DNA from: Sedimentitalea todarodis
GTDB lineage: Bacteria; Pseudomonadota; Alphaproteobacteria; Rhodobacterales; Rhodobacteraceae
Assembly: GCF_032595355.1 (NCBI RefSeq)
Contig: NZ_JASMWN010000007.1
Coordinates: 62,001 to 126,000, forward strand
Length of the DNA: 64,000 nt
Direction: 5' to 3'
Both the position numbers and the translations under genes were made by a program. This document shows positions 44,846-52,991 of the stretch, in pieces (within the stretch, counting starts at the first letter, position 1; each line of letters begins with the position of its first letter). Under the pieces are notes generated by a model that had not been told where the DNA came from, searched no databases, and worked only from the letters and a program-made list of their open reading frames with translations.

Positions 44846-45678
44846 TCTCCGTATTGCGCGACTTTGACTGGCGACGCTGGCGACTGGTCCTTACCGGTGG
44901 AACGATCATCGGGCTCATTCTGATCTGCGCCATCTTTGCCCCGTGGATCGCGCCCTACTCGCCCTATGATCTGGATGTCGTCGCGATGTTGCAAAGCCCG
45001 TCTGGTGCCCACCTTCTTGGCACCGACGAACTGGGTCGCGACCTGCTGTCACGCACCATCCATGCCGCCCGCATCTCGATGGAGGTCGCGTTCATCGCCG
45101 CCAGTGTCGGGTTGATCTTCGGCACCCTGATCGGGGTCGCCGCAGCCTACTTCGGCGGTCTGGTCGATATGGTCTTGATGCGCTTCATGGAGCTTCTCTT
45201 TTCCTTCCCCGCGATCTTGCTGGCAGTGGTGCTCATGGCCAGCCTGGGCACCTCAATTCTGAATGCGATGATTGCCATCGGCATCGTGTTCATTCCCGGC
45301 TTCTCTCGTCTCGCACGCGCCGCGACCGAAGTGGTACTGCGAGAACAATACGTCGAAGCGGCCCGCGCCATCGGCATGGGCCACGGTCGCATCGTCTTTG
45401 TCGAAATCCTGCCCAATATCCTTGCCCCGCTGCTGGTTGAGGCGGCGGTGGCCTTTTCCTATGCGATCTTGCTGGAGTCGGCACTGTCGTTTCTGGGGTT
45501 GGGAGCACAGCCACCCGAACCGTCCTGGGGCAACATGCTCAACACAGGTCGGGGTTTCATGGGTCAGGCGCCGTGGCTCAGCATCGTTCCGGGGGCAGCG
45601 ATCTTCTTCAGCGTGCTGGGGTTCAACCTGATCGGCGACGGGCTGCGCGATGTGCTCGATCCGTATATGAAGGAATGA
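44842..45678 (+). CDS. Peptide-type ABC transporter permease (DppC-like)
   Basis: This 278-residue permease has the DppC landmarks: I-A-P-Y-S-P-Y-D-L near 36 and H-L-L-G-T-D-E-L-G-R-D-L-L-S-R near 55. The loop Y-V-E-A-A-R-A-I-G-M-G-H-G-R lies near 168, with P-N-I-L-A-P-L-L-V near 189 after it. About six helices are present. It forms the channel with the gene before it and is followed after one base by the first ATPase gene. Confidence 0.93.
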   Translation: MISVLRDFDWRRWRLVLTGGTIIGLILICAIFAPWIAPYSPYDLDVVAMLQSPSGAHLLGTDELGRDLLSRTIHAARISMEVAFIAASVGLIFGTLIGVAAAYFGGLVDMVLMRFMELLFSFPAILLAVVLMASLGTSILNAMIAIGIVFIPGFSRLARAATEVVLREQYVEAARAIGMGHGRIVFVEILPNILAPLLVEAAVAFSYAILLESALSFLGLGAQPPEPSWGNMLNTGRGFMGQAPWLSIVPGAAIFFSVLGFNLIGDGLRDVLDPYMKE

Positions 45679-45679
45679 C

Positions 45680-46525
45680 ATGACAGAGTCGCGCCAACAT
45701 GCACTGCAAGACAGAATACCGACGTTACGTATTCGCGATCTGTCAATCGAATTCGCGCGGCGGCGTGGCGATGCCCTGAAAGTCGTCGATCGGGTGTCGA
45801 TCGATATCTGGCCGCGTGAAATCGTCGGGATCATCGGAGAATCGGGCAGCGGCAAGACACTCACATCCCTGGCCACGCTGAGGATGTTGCCCAAACGCGC
45901 GGTGATCGCCAAGGGGACCATGCATCTGGGAGAGACTTCGCTGCATGATCGCAGCGAACGCGAGATGCGGGCCCTGCGTGGCGATCGGATTGCCCTGATC
46001 CCACAGGATGCAATGCAATCGCTCAACCCGACCATGCGTATCGGGCGGCAGGTGGGCGAACCCTTGGAACTGCACAGCGGCTATTCCGTGTCAAGTGCCT
46101 TGGAGGCGGCCGGAAAATTGCTGGGCTCCGTCCATATTCGCGAGCCAGAAAAGCGTGTGCTTGAGTACCCCCACCAGTATTCCGGCGGCATGCAGCAACG
46201 GGCAATGATCGCGATGGGATTGGCGCTGAACCCACAATTGATTATCGCGGATGAACCGACCACGGCGCTGGATGTCACGGTTCAGGCACAGGTTCTCAAA
46301 CTCCTGCGTGAAATCAGAGACCAGAAAGGCGCGTCGATCCTGTTTATCACCCATGATCTTGGTGTCGTGGCTGAATTGTGTGACTGGGTCTACGTCATGC
46401 GGAACGGTGAGATCGTCGAAGATGGCGCCGTGCGCCAGATCTTCACCGCGCCAAGGGCCGAATACACCCGCATGTTGCTGGATGCGACGCCCAGCATTCA
46501 CACGACGCCGGCGGTGGCGCGATGA
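45680..46525 (+). CDS. Peptide-type ABC transporter ATP-binding protein (DppD-like)
   Basis: This 281-residue ATPase has Walker A G-E-S-G-S-G-K-T near 53, the signature Y-S-G-G-M-Q-Q-R-A near 167 and Walker B L-I-I-A-D-E-P-T-T-A-L-D near 187. The switch His follows in F-I-T-H-D-L-G. It is shorter than most DppD proteins, because the cysteine-containing C-terminal oligopeptide domain is missing and it ends soon after Y-T-R-M-L-L-D-A. Its stop overlaps the partner ATPase by four bases. Confidence 0.92.
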   Translation: MTESRQHALQDRIPTLRIRDLSIEFARRRGDALKVVDRVSIDIWPREIVGIIGESGSGKTLTSLATLRMLPKRAVIAKGTMHLGETSLHDRSEREMRALRGDRIALIPQDAMQSLNPTMRIGRQVGEPLELHSGYSVSSALEAAGKLLGSVHIREPEKRVLEYPHQYSGGMQQRAMIAMGLALNPQLIIADEPTTALDVTVQAQVLKLLREIRDQKGASILFITHDLGVVAELCDWVYVMRNGEIVEDGAVRQIFTAPRAEYTRMLLDATPSIHTTPAVAR

Positions 46526-47325
46526 GCGACGACATGATCAGCCTGACCGACGTCGGAAAGACTTTCGGACACACGCGCTTGTTCGGCGCAAGTACCGAGT
46601 TTGCCGCGGTGACTGATGTGTCTCTGTCGGTTGCCCGCGGCAAGACGCTGGGCATCGTCGGCGAATCAGGCTCGGGGAAATCGACGCTGTTGCGGATCAT
46701 TCTCGGGCTGATCCCACCGACGAGCGGCAGCATTGTCATCGACGGTCAGGATATCGTCAACCTTCGCCGTCGCGACGAAAAGGCTTTTCGACGCAAGGTC
46801 CAGCCGATCTTTCAAAACCCTGCCTCATCCTTCAATCCGCGCCAGAGCATCGGCGCAATCCTCAAGGCGCCGTTGGAGGTGCACGGCATCGGCACGCGCC
46901 AAAGCCGACGTGACCGGGTCAGCGAAATGCTGGAACGGGTGGGGCTGCCCGCCGAATACGCTGCACGCCATCCGCATCAATTGTCCGGCGGCCAGAAACA
47001 GCGGGTCGCCATCGCCCGCGCCGTCATCCTGAAGCCTGCGGTCGTGCTGGCAGACGAACCAACATCCGCGCTTGATGTCTCGGTGCAGGCACAGGTGCTG
47101 GACCTGTTCCGCGAAACCCGCGAGGCGATGGGGCTGACGTCCATCTTCGTCAGTCACAATCTTGCGGTGATCCGGCAGGTCAGCGACACGGTCGCGGTCA
47201 TGCGATTGGGACGCATTGTGGAGATGGGCAGCGTTGATGCCATCTTTGCCAACCCGCAACATGACTATACCCGCGCGCTGATCGACGCCGTACCCGATCC
47301 TGCGGCCATCATGGCCCAAGCCTGA
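46522..47325 (+). CDS. Peptide-type ABC transporter ATP-binding protein (DppF-like)
   Basis: This 267-residue ATPase has Walker A G-E-S-G-S-G-K-S-T near 47 and the Q-loop F-Q-N-P-A-S-S-F-N-P-R near 96. The signature L-S-G-G-Q-K-Q-R-V-A lies near 154 and Walker B V-V-L-A-D-E-P-T-S-A-L-D near 174. Like its partner it lacks the C-terminal cysteine domain. The two ATPases would form the heterodimeric motor of this importer. It is followed 14 bp later by the DUF1028 gene. Confidence 0.92.
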   Translation: MSDDMISLTDVGKTFGHTRLFGASTEFAAVTDVSLSVARGKTLGIVGESGSGKSTLLRIILGLIPPTSGSIVIDGQDIVNLRRRDEKAFRRKVQPIFQNPASSFNPRQSIGAILKAPLEVHGIGTRQSRRDRVSEMLERVGLPAEYAARHPHQLSGGQKQRVAIARAVILKPAVVLADEPTSALDVSVQAQVLDLFRETREAMGLTSIFVSHNLAVIRQVSDTVAVMRLGRIVEMGSVDAIFANPQHDYTRALIDAVPDPAAIMAQA

Positions 47326-47339
47326 AGGAGAACCATTTC

Positions 47340-48077
47340 ATGATTGAACTCAACACTTTTTCCATTGCCGCCCGTTGCGATCGAACCGGCATGCTGGGCG
47401 TCGCCGTCTCAACCGCAGTTCCTGCAGTCGGTGCGATCTGTCCCTTTGTCAAAGCCGGTGTTGGCGCCATTGCGACGCAATCCTGGGTAAATCCTTATCT
47501 TGGCATCGACGGCTTGAAGCTGCTGGAAGACGGCAAGTCGGCGCAGGAAACCCTTGATTTGCTCATTGATGGCGATGCCGGTCGCGACGACCGCCAACTG
47601 GGCATCGTCGATGCGAAAGGCCGCGCCGCCGCCTACACCGGAGCATCCTGCGTTGATTGGGCTGGTCATGAAATCGGCGAAGGCTTCAGTGTACAGGGCA
47701 ACATGCTGGTCGGTGCCGCAACCGTCGCCCAGATGGCCGGGGCCGCCGAGGCCAGCCGCACGCTCGACCTCCCCGAACGGCTGATGCTGGTCATGGAAGC
47801 GGGGCAGGCCGCCGGTGGAGACAAGCGCGGCAAGCAATCCGCGGCACTCAAGATCTTCAACATCGAGGAATACCCCTGGCTCGATTTGCGCGTGGATGAA
47901 CACCGCAATCCTGTGGCAGAGCTGCGCCGCATTCTGGGAGTGGCCCGACATCAGCTCTTGCCGTTCGTGAATGGCATGCCCTCCCGCGAAAATCAGCTTG
48001 GTGGCCTTCCTTCCGACGTCACCGACATGCTGATGACGCCGCCGCGATTTCGCCCCGGCGGCAACGGCGGTTCCTGA
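47340..48077 (+). CDS. DUF1028 protein, possible Ntn-type hydrolase
   Basis: This 245-residue protein carries the DUF1028 features: T-F-S-I-A-A-R-C-D near residue 5, G-V-A-V-S-T-A-V-P-A-V-G near 20, then Q-S-W-V-N-P-Y-L-G near 47. D-D-R-Q-L-G-I-V-D lies near 82 and G-E-G-F-S-V-Q-G-N-M-L near 112. The family is thought to have an N-terminal-nucleophile-like fold, but its reaction is not known. AAGGAG lies nine bases before the ATG. As last gene of the importer operon, it may process the imported compound. It converges with the M20 hydrolase gene 27 bp away. Confidence 0.88.
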   Translation: MIELNTFSIAARCDRTGMLGVAVSTAVPAVGAICPFVKAGVGAIATQSWVNPYLGIDGLKLLEDGKSAQETLDLLIDGDAGRDDRQLGIVDAKGRAAAYTGASCVDWAGHEIGEGFSVQGNMLVGAATVAQMAGAAEASRTLDLPERLMLVMEAGQAAGGDKRGKQSAALKIFNIEEYPWLDLRVDEHRNPVAELRRILGVARHQLLPFVNGMPSRENQLGGLPSDVTDMLMTPPRFRPGGNGGS

Positions 48078-48104
48078 CCGGCAGATACGCCAGTCGCGCG
48101 CTGT

Positions 48105-49349
48105 TTACACCCGTCCTGCCCGAGACAACATCGCGTGCAGCAGCACATCGCATCCCGCTGACAAATCTTCCGGCGTTGCATATTCCGCCACGTTGTGGCT
48201 GATCCCATCCCGACACGGCACGAAGATCATCGTCGTCGGCACCCGAGCGGCAATATTCGACGCATCATGCAACGCACCACTGGCTATCTGCTGGTTGGAG
48301 TACCCCAGATCGTCCGCCGCGCCTTGCACCGCCGCGATGCAATCTGCATCGAACTTGCGTGGCGGTATTGCGACGCGACGCGAGGCCTCGGCCCTGCAAT
48401 GATAGGAACGGGCGGTTTCATCGCACAGCGCGAAACACCGGCTTTCCAGACGTTTCAGCACCGCCTCGTCCGGATGACGGATGTCGACTACAAAGTCCAA
48501 TGCGCCGACGATCGTGCTTGGCCCGTCGGTCTCGGGGATGAACCGACCGACACTGACCCGCGCTTCATCGCCTTCGGCGCGTCCCGCTTCGTTGATCCTG
48601 AGCAGCATCGCGGCCGCCGCCAACAGCGCGTCCTGTCGGCCATCCAGCGGCGTCGTGCCCGCATGGCCGTCCATGCCAGTCACCTTGACATCCAGCCAAC
48701 ACAGCCCCTGCACCGACGTCACGACTCCAACCTGCACCGCCGCCGCTTCAAGGATCGGTCCCTGCTCGATGTGCAATTCGAAAAACGAATCCAGCGGCAG
48801 GTCCTCGGGCCGTGTCGCGCCGCGCCAGCCGATCCGTTCGACCTCATCCGCAAAGCGCGCACCGTCTGATGCGCGAATGTCGTCCAAGACCGCATCGTCG
48901 ATGGCACCAATGTACCAGTTTGAACCGAGCAAGCCCGGTGCGAAACGAACACCCTCCTCGTTCGTCCAGTTCACGACTGCCAAGGGAGCCTCGGTTTCCA
49001 CACTGGCATCGTTGAGCGCTTCAACCACCTCAAGCGCGGCCAGCACGCCAGATATTCCGTCAAACCGTCCGCCATGGGGCTGTGTATCCAGGTGACTGCC
49101 CGCCGCCACAATCGAACGTTTCGGATCACGGCCGGGCCGAACCGCGAACATGTTGCCCGCCCGGTCGCTGTGCAGGGTCAGCCCCGCCGCACGGCACCAC
49201 CCTGCAAACAGATCCCGCGCCTCCGCGTCCTCATCCGACAGGGACAAACGGCAACTCCCCGTTTCCCCGAGGGCACCAATGCGCGCAAGCTCCATATGAC
49301 GTGCCCACAAACGTTCCGCGTTCACCTTGATGGCATTCTGACGGTTCAT
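48105..49349 (-). CDS. Zn-dependent amidohydrolase of the M20 family, N-carbamoyl-amino-acid hydrolase type
   Basis: This 414-residue enzyme has the metal-site motifs of carbamoylases and allantoate amidohydrolases: A-G-S-H-L-D-T-Q-P-H-G-G near 80 (His and Asp ligands), T-N-E-E-G-V-R-F near 128 (Glu) and L-H-I-E-Q-G-P near 191 (His). G-I-S-H-N-V-A-E-Y lies near 382, with the last His. The dimerisation domain lies at about 215-325. It would cleave an N-carbamoyl group from the hyuAB product. It is last of six genes with hyuA, hyuB and the ABC importer, and its ATG overlaps the permease stop (ATGA). The likely name is hyuC, but the substrate is open. Confidence 0.85.
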   Translation of the reverse strand: MNRQNAIKVNAERLWARHMELARIGALGETGSCRLSLSDEDAEARDLFAGWCRAAGLTLHSDRAGNMFAVRPGRDPKRSIVAAGSHLDTQPHGGRFDGISGVLAALEVVEALNDASVETEAPLAVVNWTNEEGVRFAPGLLGSNWYIGAIDDAVLDDIRASDGARFADEVERIGWRGATRPEDLPLDSFFELHIEQGPILEAAAVQVGVVTSVQGLCWLDVKVTGMDGHAGTTPLDGRQDALLAAAAMLLRINEAGRAEGDEARVSVGRFIPETDGPSTIVGALDFVVDIRHPDEAVLKRLESRCFALCDETARSYHCRAEASRRVAIPPRKFDADCIAAVQGAADDLGYSNQQIASGALHDASNIAARVPTTMIFVPCRDGISHNVAEYATPEDLSAGCDVLLHAMLSRAGRV

Positions 49350-50308
49350 AACCCGCGCTCCTTACGGCCTGACACCAGTTGCGATACCATCACGGCCAGC
49401 ACCAACGCACCCCCATAGAACAAATCCTGCACGAACGTACGAAAGCCCAGCACCGAGAGTCCGTTGATGCCCGTGACCAGGAAATAGACGGCGATGACCG
49501 AGCCCCAGGGGTTGAACCGTCCGGGTTTGATGCATGTCGCCCCAAGGAAAGCCGCCGCAAACGCGGGCAGCAGAAGGAACGTGCCGGAGCTAGGGTTCGC
49601 CGAGCCGGTCGTTCCGGTATAGAGGATACCGGCAATCGCGCCCATGATCCCCGACAGGACGAAGGCGGCCAGCCGCACGCGCCCGACAGCCACACCGGTC
49701 AGCCGGCCCACTTCACGGCCGCGTCCGGTGAAGAGCAATTGCTGGCCAAAAGCTGTATAGCTCAGCATGTACCAGATCAACACCGCCAGCAGCATGGCAT
49801 AATAAAATGCGATGGGAATACCCCAGAACCGCTGGATAATGACCCATTCCATCAGCATCGGAGACACGCCCGAGATCGTCTGCGAATTGCCAATCCAAAG
49901 CGTAATGCCGTGCAGAAACGTCCCGACACCCAGCGTGACGATCAGCGAATGAACCCGAAAATACAGTGTGATCGCTCCGTTTATCAACCCGATCAGCGCA
50001 CCCAGAGCCAATACCAGCGGAATCACCAGGACCAGCGGTACATCCAGCCTCGCGTCCAGGATGGCGGTCGTCATCGACACAAGGGTGAGAACCTGCGCGA
50101 TAGACAGGTCGAAATCCCCCGCAGTCAACGGAATGATCAACCCTAGCGTCACGATCACCAGCACCGCCTCTGACCCGAAAATAGTCGAAAAGTTGGACCA
50201 GGTCAGAAACGTGTCAGGCCGCATAGCTCCAAACAGGGCGATAAACGCCAGCCACACGAACAACAATCCGAACCGTTCCAGCTGATATGTGAGATCACTC
50301 TGCCGCAT
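49346..50308 (-). CDS. Ribose-type ABC transporter permease (RbsC-like)
   Basis: This 320-residue permease has about nine to ten helices. It shows the BPD_transp_2 pattern: F-S-T-I-F-G-S-E-A-V-L near 37, L-T-A-G-D-F-D-L-S-I-A-Q near 60 and a late G-A-T-C-I-K-P-G-R-F-N-P-W-G-S near 255. It serves the importer as homodimer. I chose the ATG at 50308, with AAGGGG nine bases before it, over one at 50326. It lies inside the end of the ATPase gene either way, so translation is coupled. Confidence 0.9.
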   Translation of the reverse strand: MRQSDLTYQLERFGLLFVWLAFIALFGAMRPDTFLTWSNFSTIFGSEAVLVIVTLGLIIPLTAGDFDLSIAQVLTLVSMTTAILDARLDVPLVLVIPLVLALGALIGLINGAITLYFRVHSLIVTLGVGTFLHGITLWIGNSQTISGVSPMLMEWVIIQRFWGIPIAFYYAMLLAVLIWYMLSYTAFGQQLLFTGRGREVGRLTGVAVGRVRLAAFVLSGIMGAIAGILYTGTTGSANPSSGTFLLLPAFAAAFLGATCIKPGRFNPWGSVIAVYFLVTGINGLSVLGFRTFVQDLFYGGALVLAVMVSQLVSGRKERGL

Positions 50309-51848
50309 GCGTCTGCGCCCCTTCATAGCAAGCCTGTGCGATGGATGCCTTGGTCACGTCGTCGCCTTTCAGCTCGGCCTTGATCCGGCCACGCTCAAAC
50401 ACCAGAACGCGGTGCGCGATGGTTTCGAGTTGTTCGAACTCCGACGTGGCACAGATCACGGCGCCGCCGCGCGCACAGGCTTCGGCCACCCGGTCATAGA
50501 TTTCCTGTCGCGCGCCCACGTCTATGCCCTGGGTCGGCTCATCCAGCAGGACCAGTTGCGGTCCCAGTTGCAACCATTTTCCCAGCACCAGCTTTTGCTG
50601 GTTTCCTCCCGACAGCTCTGACGCGGCCTGTCCCGGGTTGTCGGCCTTGACGGTGAACCGTTTCATCAGCTCGGCCGTGGCACGGCGCAGTTTTTCGTGG
50701 TTCAACCACGCGCCGTGCCCCAGTATGGGCAACATGGCGTTCTCCGTCAGCGTGAGCTCGGGCGCGATACCCAAACGTTGACGATCCGCCGGAATGAAAG
50801 CGATCCGGGCGGCGATAGCATCCGCAGGGCGCAACTGTGTCAGGTCAAGCGAGCACCCATCCAGCATCAGATCTCCCGACACCGCCTGTACCGCACCCGA
50901 CAGCAACATCGGAACTTCGTCGTGCCCCGAGCCGATCAGCCCTGTCAGCCCCAGTATTTCGCCTGGGCGCACCGACAGCGAGACATCCCGGAGGATTTTC
51001 CCGGACAACCGCGTAATCGTCGCGATGGGCCGCGATTCGGACAATGTCGAGACGCGCCGATCTACCGACACCGCGCGGCCAACGATGGCATGCACCAATG
51101 TTTCTCGATCCGTGCTTGCGGTGTAATAGGTTCCGATCGCCTTGCCATCGCGCAAAACGGTGGAACGATCGGTGACCTCAAGCACCTCGTCGATGTCGTG
51201 ACTGACAAAGATGATCGCCACGCCGCTTTCCTTGAGCCGCCGCATGATCGCAAAAAGCTTGGCGACGTCCTCCTCCGGCAGGAAGGGGGTCGGCTCGTCC
51301 AACACCAGTACGCCGGGCGCGCCGTAGTGCCGGTGTTCGCGCACGCGGTCGGCGGCGCGCACGATGGCAAGCTGCGCGCGTTGAACCGGAGAAAGGTCAG
51401 CGACGATCTGATCCGGCATGAGATCGAGCTCATACTCAGCAAGCAGCACGCGGGCGCGCTCGGCTTCTGCCCGCCAGTTGATCCGCCAAGGGTTCAGCCG
51501 CTCGTGATCGCCCGCGATCAGGTTTTCCAGAACGCTCGCCTCGTACAGCAATCCAAGGTTCTGGTGCACGAATGCAAGGCCATGCGCCTCGCTGCGTCCC
51601 AACGGCATCGGGAGTGTGACGGGTCGTCCATCGATTTCAAGCGATCCGGCATCGGGCGCGTGAAAGCCCGAAAGAACCTTTATCAGTGTCGATTTGCCGG
51701 ACCCATTGGTGCCCAGCAGCCCATGTACCTCACCAGGTTGGATCGAAAGGGCCACGTTGTTCAGCGCCTGGACCCCTCCGAACGTCTTGGTCACGCCCCG
51801 CAGCTCAAGGCGTGGAGCGTGAGCCGTCGTCACTCGTTCGTCATCCAC
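50295..51848 (-). CDS. Ribose-type ABC transporter ATP-binding protein (RbsA-like)
   Basis: This 517-residue protein has two ATPase domains. The first has Walker A G-L-L-G-T-N-G-S-G-K-S-T near 43, a divergent signature L-S-P-V-Q-R-A near 155 and Walker B V-L-V-L-D-E-P-T near 183. The second has the usual degenerate P-loop G-L-T-G-L-I-G-S-G-H-D near 300. Its signature L-S-G-G-N-Q-Q-K-L near 415 is intact. This is typical of sugar or nucleoside importers. The start may be ATG 51848, overlapping the binding-protein gene by 19 bases, or a GTG at 51833 with a GTGA overlap. Confidence 0.92.
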   Translation of the reverse strand: MDDERVTTAHAPRLELRGVTKTFGGVQALNNVALSIQPGEVHGLLGTNGSGKSTLIKVLSGFHAPDAGSLEIDGRPVTLPMPLGRSEAHGLAFVHQNLGLLYEASVLENLIAGDHERLNPWRINWRAEAERARVLLAEYELDLMPDQIVADLSPVQRAQLAIVRAADRVREHRHYGAPGVLVLDEPTPFLPEEDVAKLFAIMRRLKESGVAIIFVSHDIDEVLEVTDRSTVLRDGKAIGTYYTASTDRETLVHAIVGRAVSVDRRVSTLSESRPIATITRLSGKILRDVSLSVRPGEILGLTGLIGSGHDEVPMLLSGAVQAVSGDLMLDGCSLDLTQLRPADAIAARIAFIPADRQRLGIAPELTLTENAMLPILGHGAWLNHEKLRRATAELMKRFTVKADNPGQAASELSGGNQQKLVLGKWLQLGPQLVLLDEPTQGIDVGARQEIYDRVAEACARGGAVICATSEFEQLETIAHRVLVFERGRIKAELKGDDVTKASIAQACYEGAQTHAAE

Positions 51849-52936
51849 AGATCGCGGTAGCCCTGCACATAGGCGTCGCCATAGCCCATCGCGGCATCTG
51901 CCGGGTTCCCGACCTCGGCGATGTTGTCCGCCGTGAAGACGCGCAGCGGTACCTTGCTGTCAGTGATCGGCTCCTGATCGCAGAGCAGCCGCATTTCGGC
52001 GTCCAGCATCGCATGGGCGATCCAGTCCAGATTCTCGCCAATGTCCATTTCGACCGTGCCGTCGCGGATCAGGTCCAGAACGAAAGGCGTGCCGTTGAAT
52101 GTGGCGACCTTCACACTGTCACGCTTGCCCGCGATGGCGATGGCCGGTGTCACGAATGTGGACATGCTGTCGTAGATCGGAATTACATAATTGAGATCTG
52201 CGTTTGCCTGTAATTTTCCCTGCACCGTCGGCTGAATCTTGGTCGCCCAATCGACAATCGGGACATTTACGATTTCGTATTGGCAATCCGGACAATTCGC
52301 CCCGAACGCCTCGGTCAGGCCATCGGTCAGGCTGTCCGTCGATAACGCTTCGTTCGATACCAGGATCAGCGCATTCGTCTTGCCACCCGTCTGCGCGATG
52401 GTCCAGTCCGCCATAAGTTTGCCCGCCTGCTTGTAGTCGATGGCGGTGTTTGAATCCACGCCAGCAGGTGCGTCTATCTCGAGCCCGGTCAGGTGCGATG
52501 TCACGACCTTGACACCCTTTTCCTGTGCCGCCTTGACCTGTGGTTCGAAAAACCGCGGGTCTGCTCCTGCCAGCAGCGAGATCACATCGAACCCGTTGTT
52601 TGCGGCGTATTCCATACCTTGGATCCACTGTGTCGGGTTGCCCTGGTTCTCCCATTGCTCGTGTTTGAACCCCAACCCCTCGGCCAGCTGGCCCTTGTGA
52701 TCGGCAATGACCTTGATAAAGGGAATGGCGCTGGAGGCGGGGATCGTCAGGATCGACTTGTCCGCCATGCAGGCCTTGGCGTCAAACGGCACGCCCGGTG
52801 CTACAAATTCGGGAATGCCGGAATAGGCGGCGATATTGGCCTGTGCATTGGCGATGCCATCCTGCGCCATGGCGGGCAGGCTCGTCGCCAGCAGCAGCGC
52901 CGGGATCATCGCGGCGTTCTTGAATGTCTGTGTCAT
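51830..52936 (-). CDS. Ribose-type ABC substrate-binding protein (RbsB-like)
   Basis: This 368-residue periplasmic protein has a signal peptide (L-L-L-A-T-S-L-P-A-M-A-Q). It follows the Peripla_BP_4 fold: I-P-F-I-K-V-I-A-D-H-K-G near 70, then V-I-S-L-L-A-G-A-D near 115. T-S-H-L-T-G-L-E-I-D lies near 145, and G-K-T-N-A-L-I-L-V-S-N near 183. Sequence does not fix the ligand. With hyuA, hyuB and a carbamoylase in the same operon, a cyclic ureide such as a hydantoin or a nucleobase catabolite is more likely than ribose. The gap to hyuB is 55 bp. Confidence 0.9.
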   Translation of the reverse strand: MTQTFKNAAMIPALLLATSLPAMAQDGIANAQANIAAYSGIPEFVAPGVPFDAKACMADKSILTIPASSAIPFIKVIADHKGQLAEGLGFKHEQWENQGNPTQWIQGMEYAANNGFDVISLLAGADPRFFEPQVKAAQEKGVKVVTSHLTGLEIDAPAGVDSNTAIDYKQAGKLMADWTIAQTGGKTNALILVSNEALSTDSLTDGLTEAFGANCPDCQYEIVNVPIVDWATKIQPTVQGKLQANADLNYVIPIYDSMSTFVTPAIAIAGKRDSVKVATFNGTPFVLDLIRDGTVEMDIGENLDWIAHAMLDAEMRLLCDQEPITDSKVPLRVFTADNIAEVGNPADAAMGYGDAYVQGYRDLWMTNE

Positions 52937-52991
52937 TCTCTTGTTTCCCTCTCGTTGGTTCAGTTCTTACGTTTCTTCTGCATGCCCGCTC

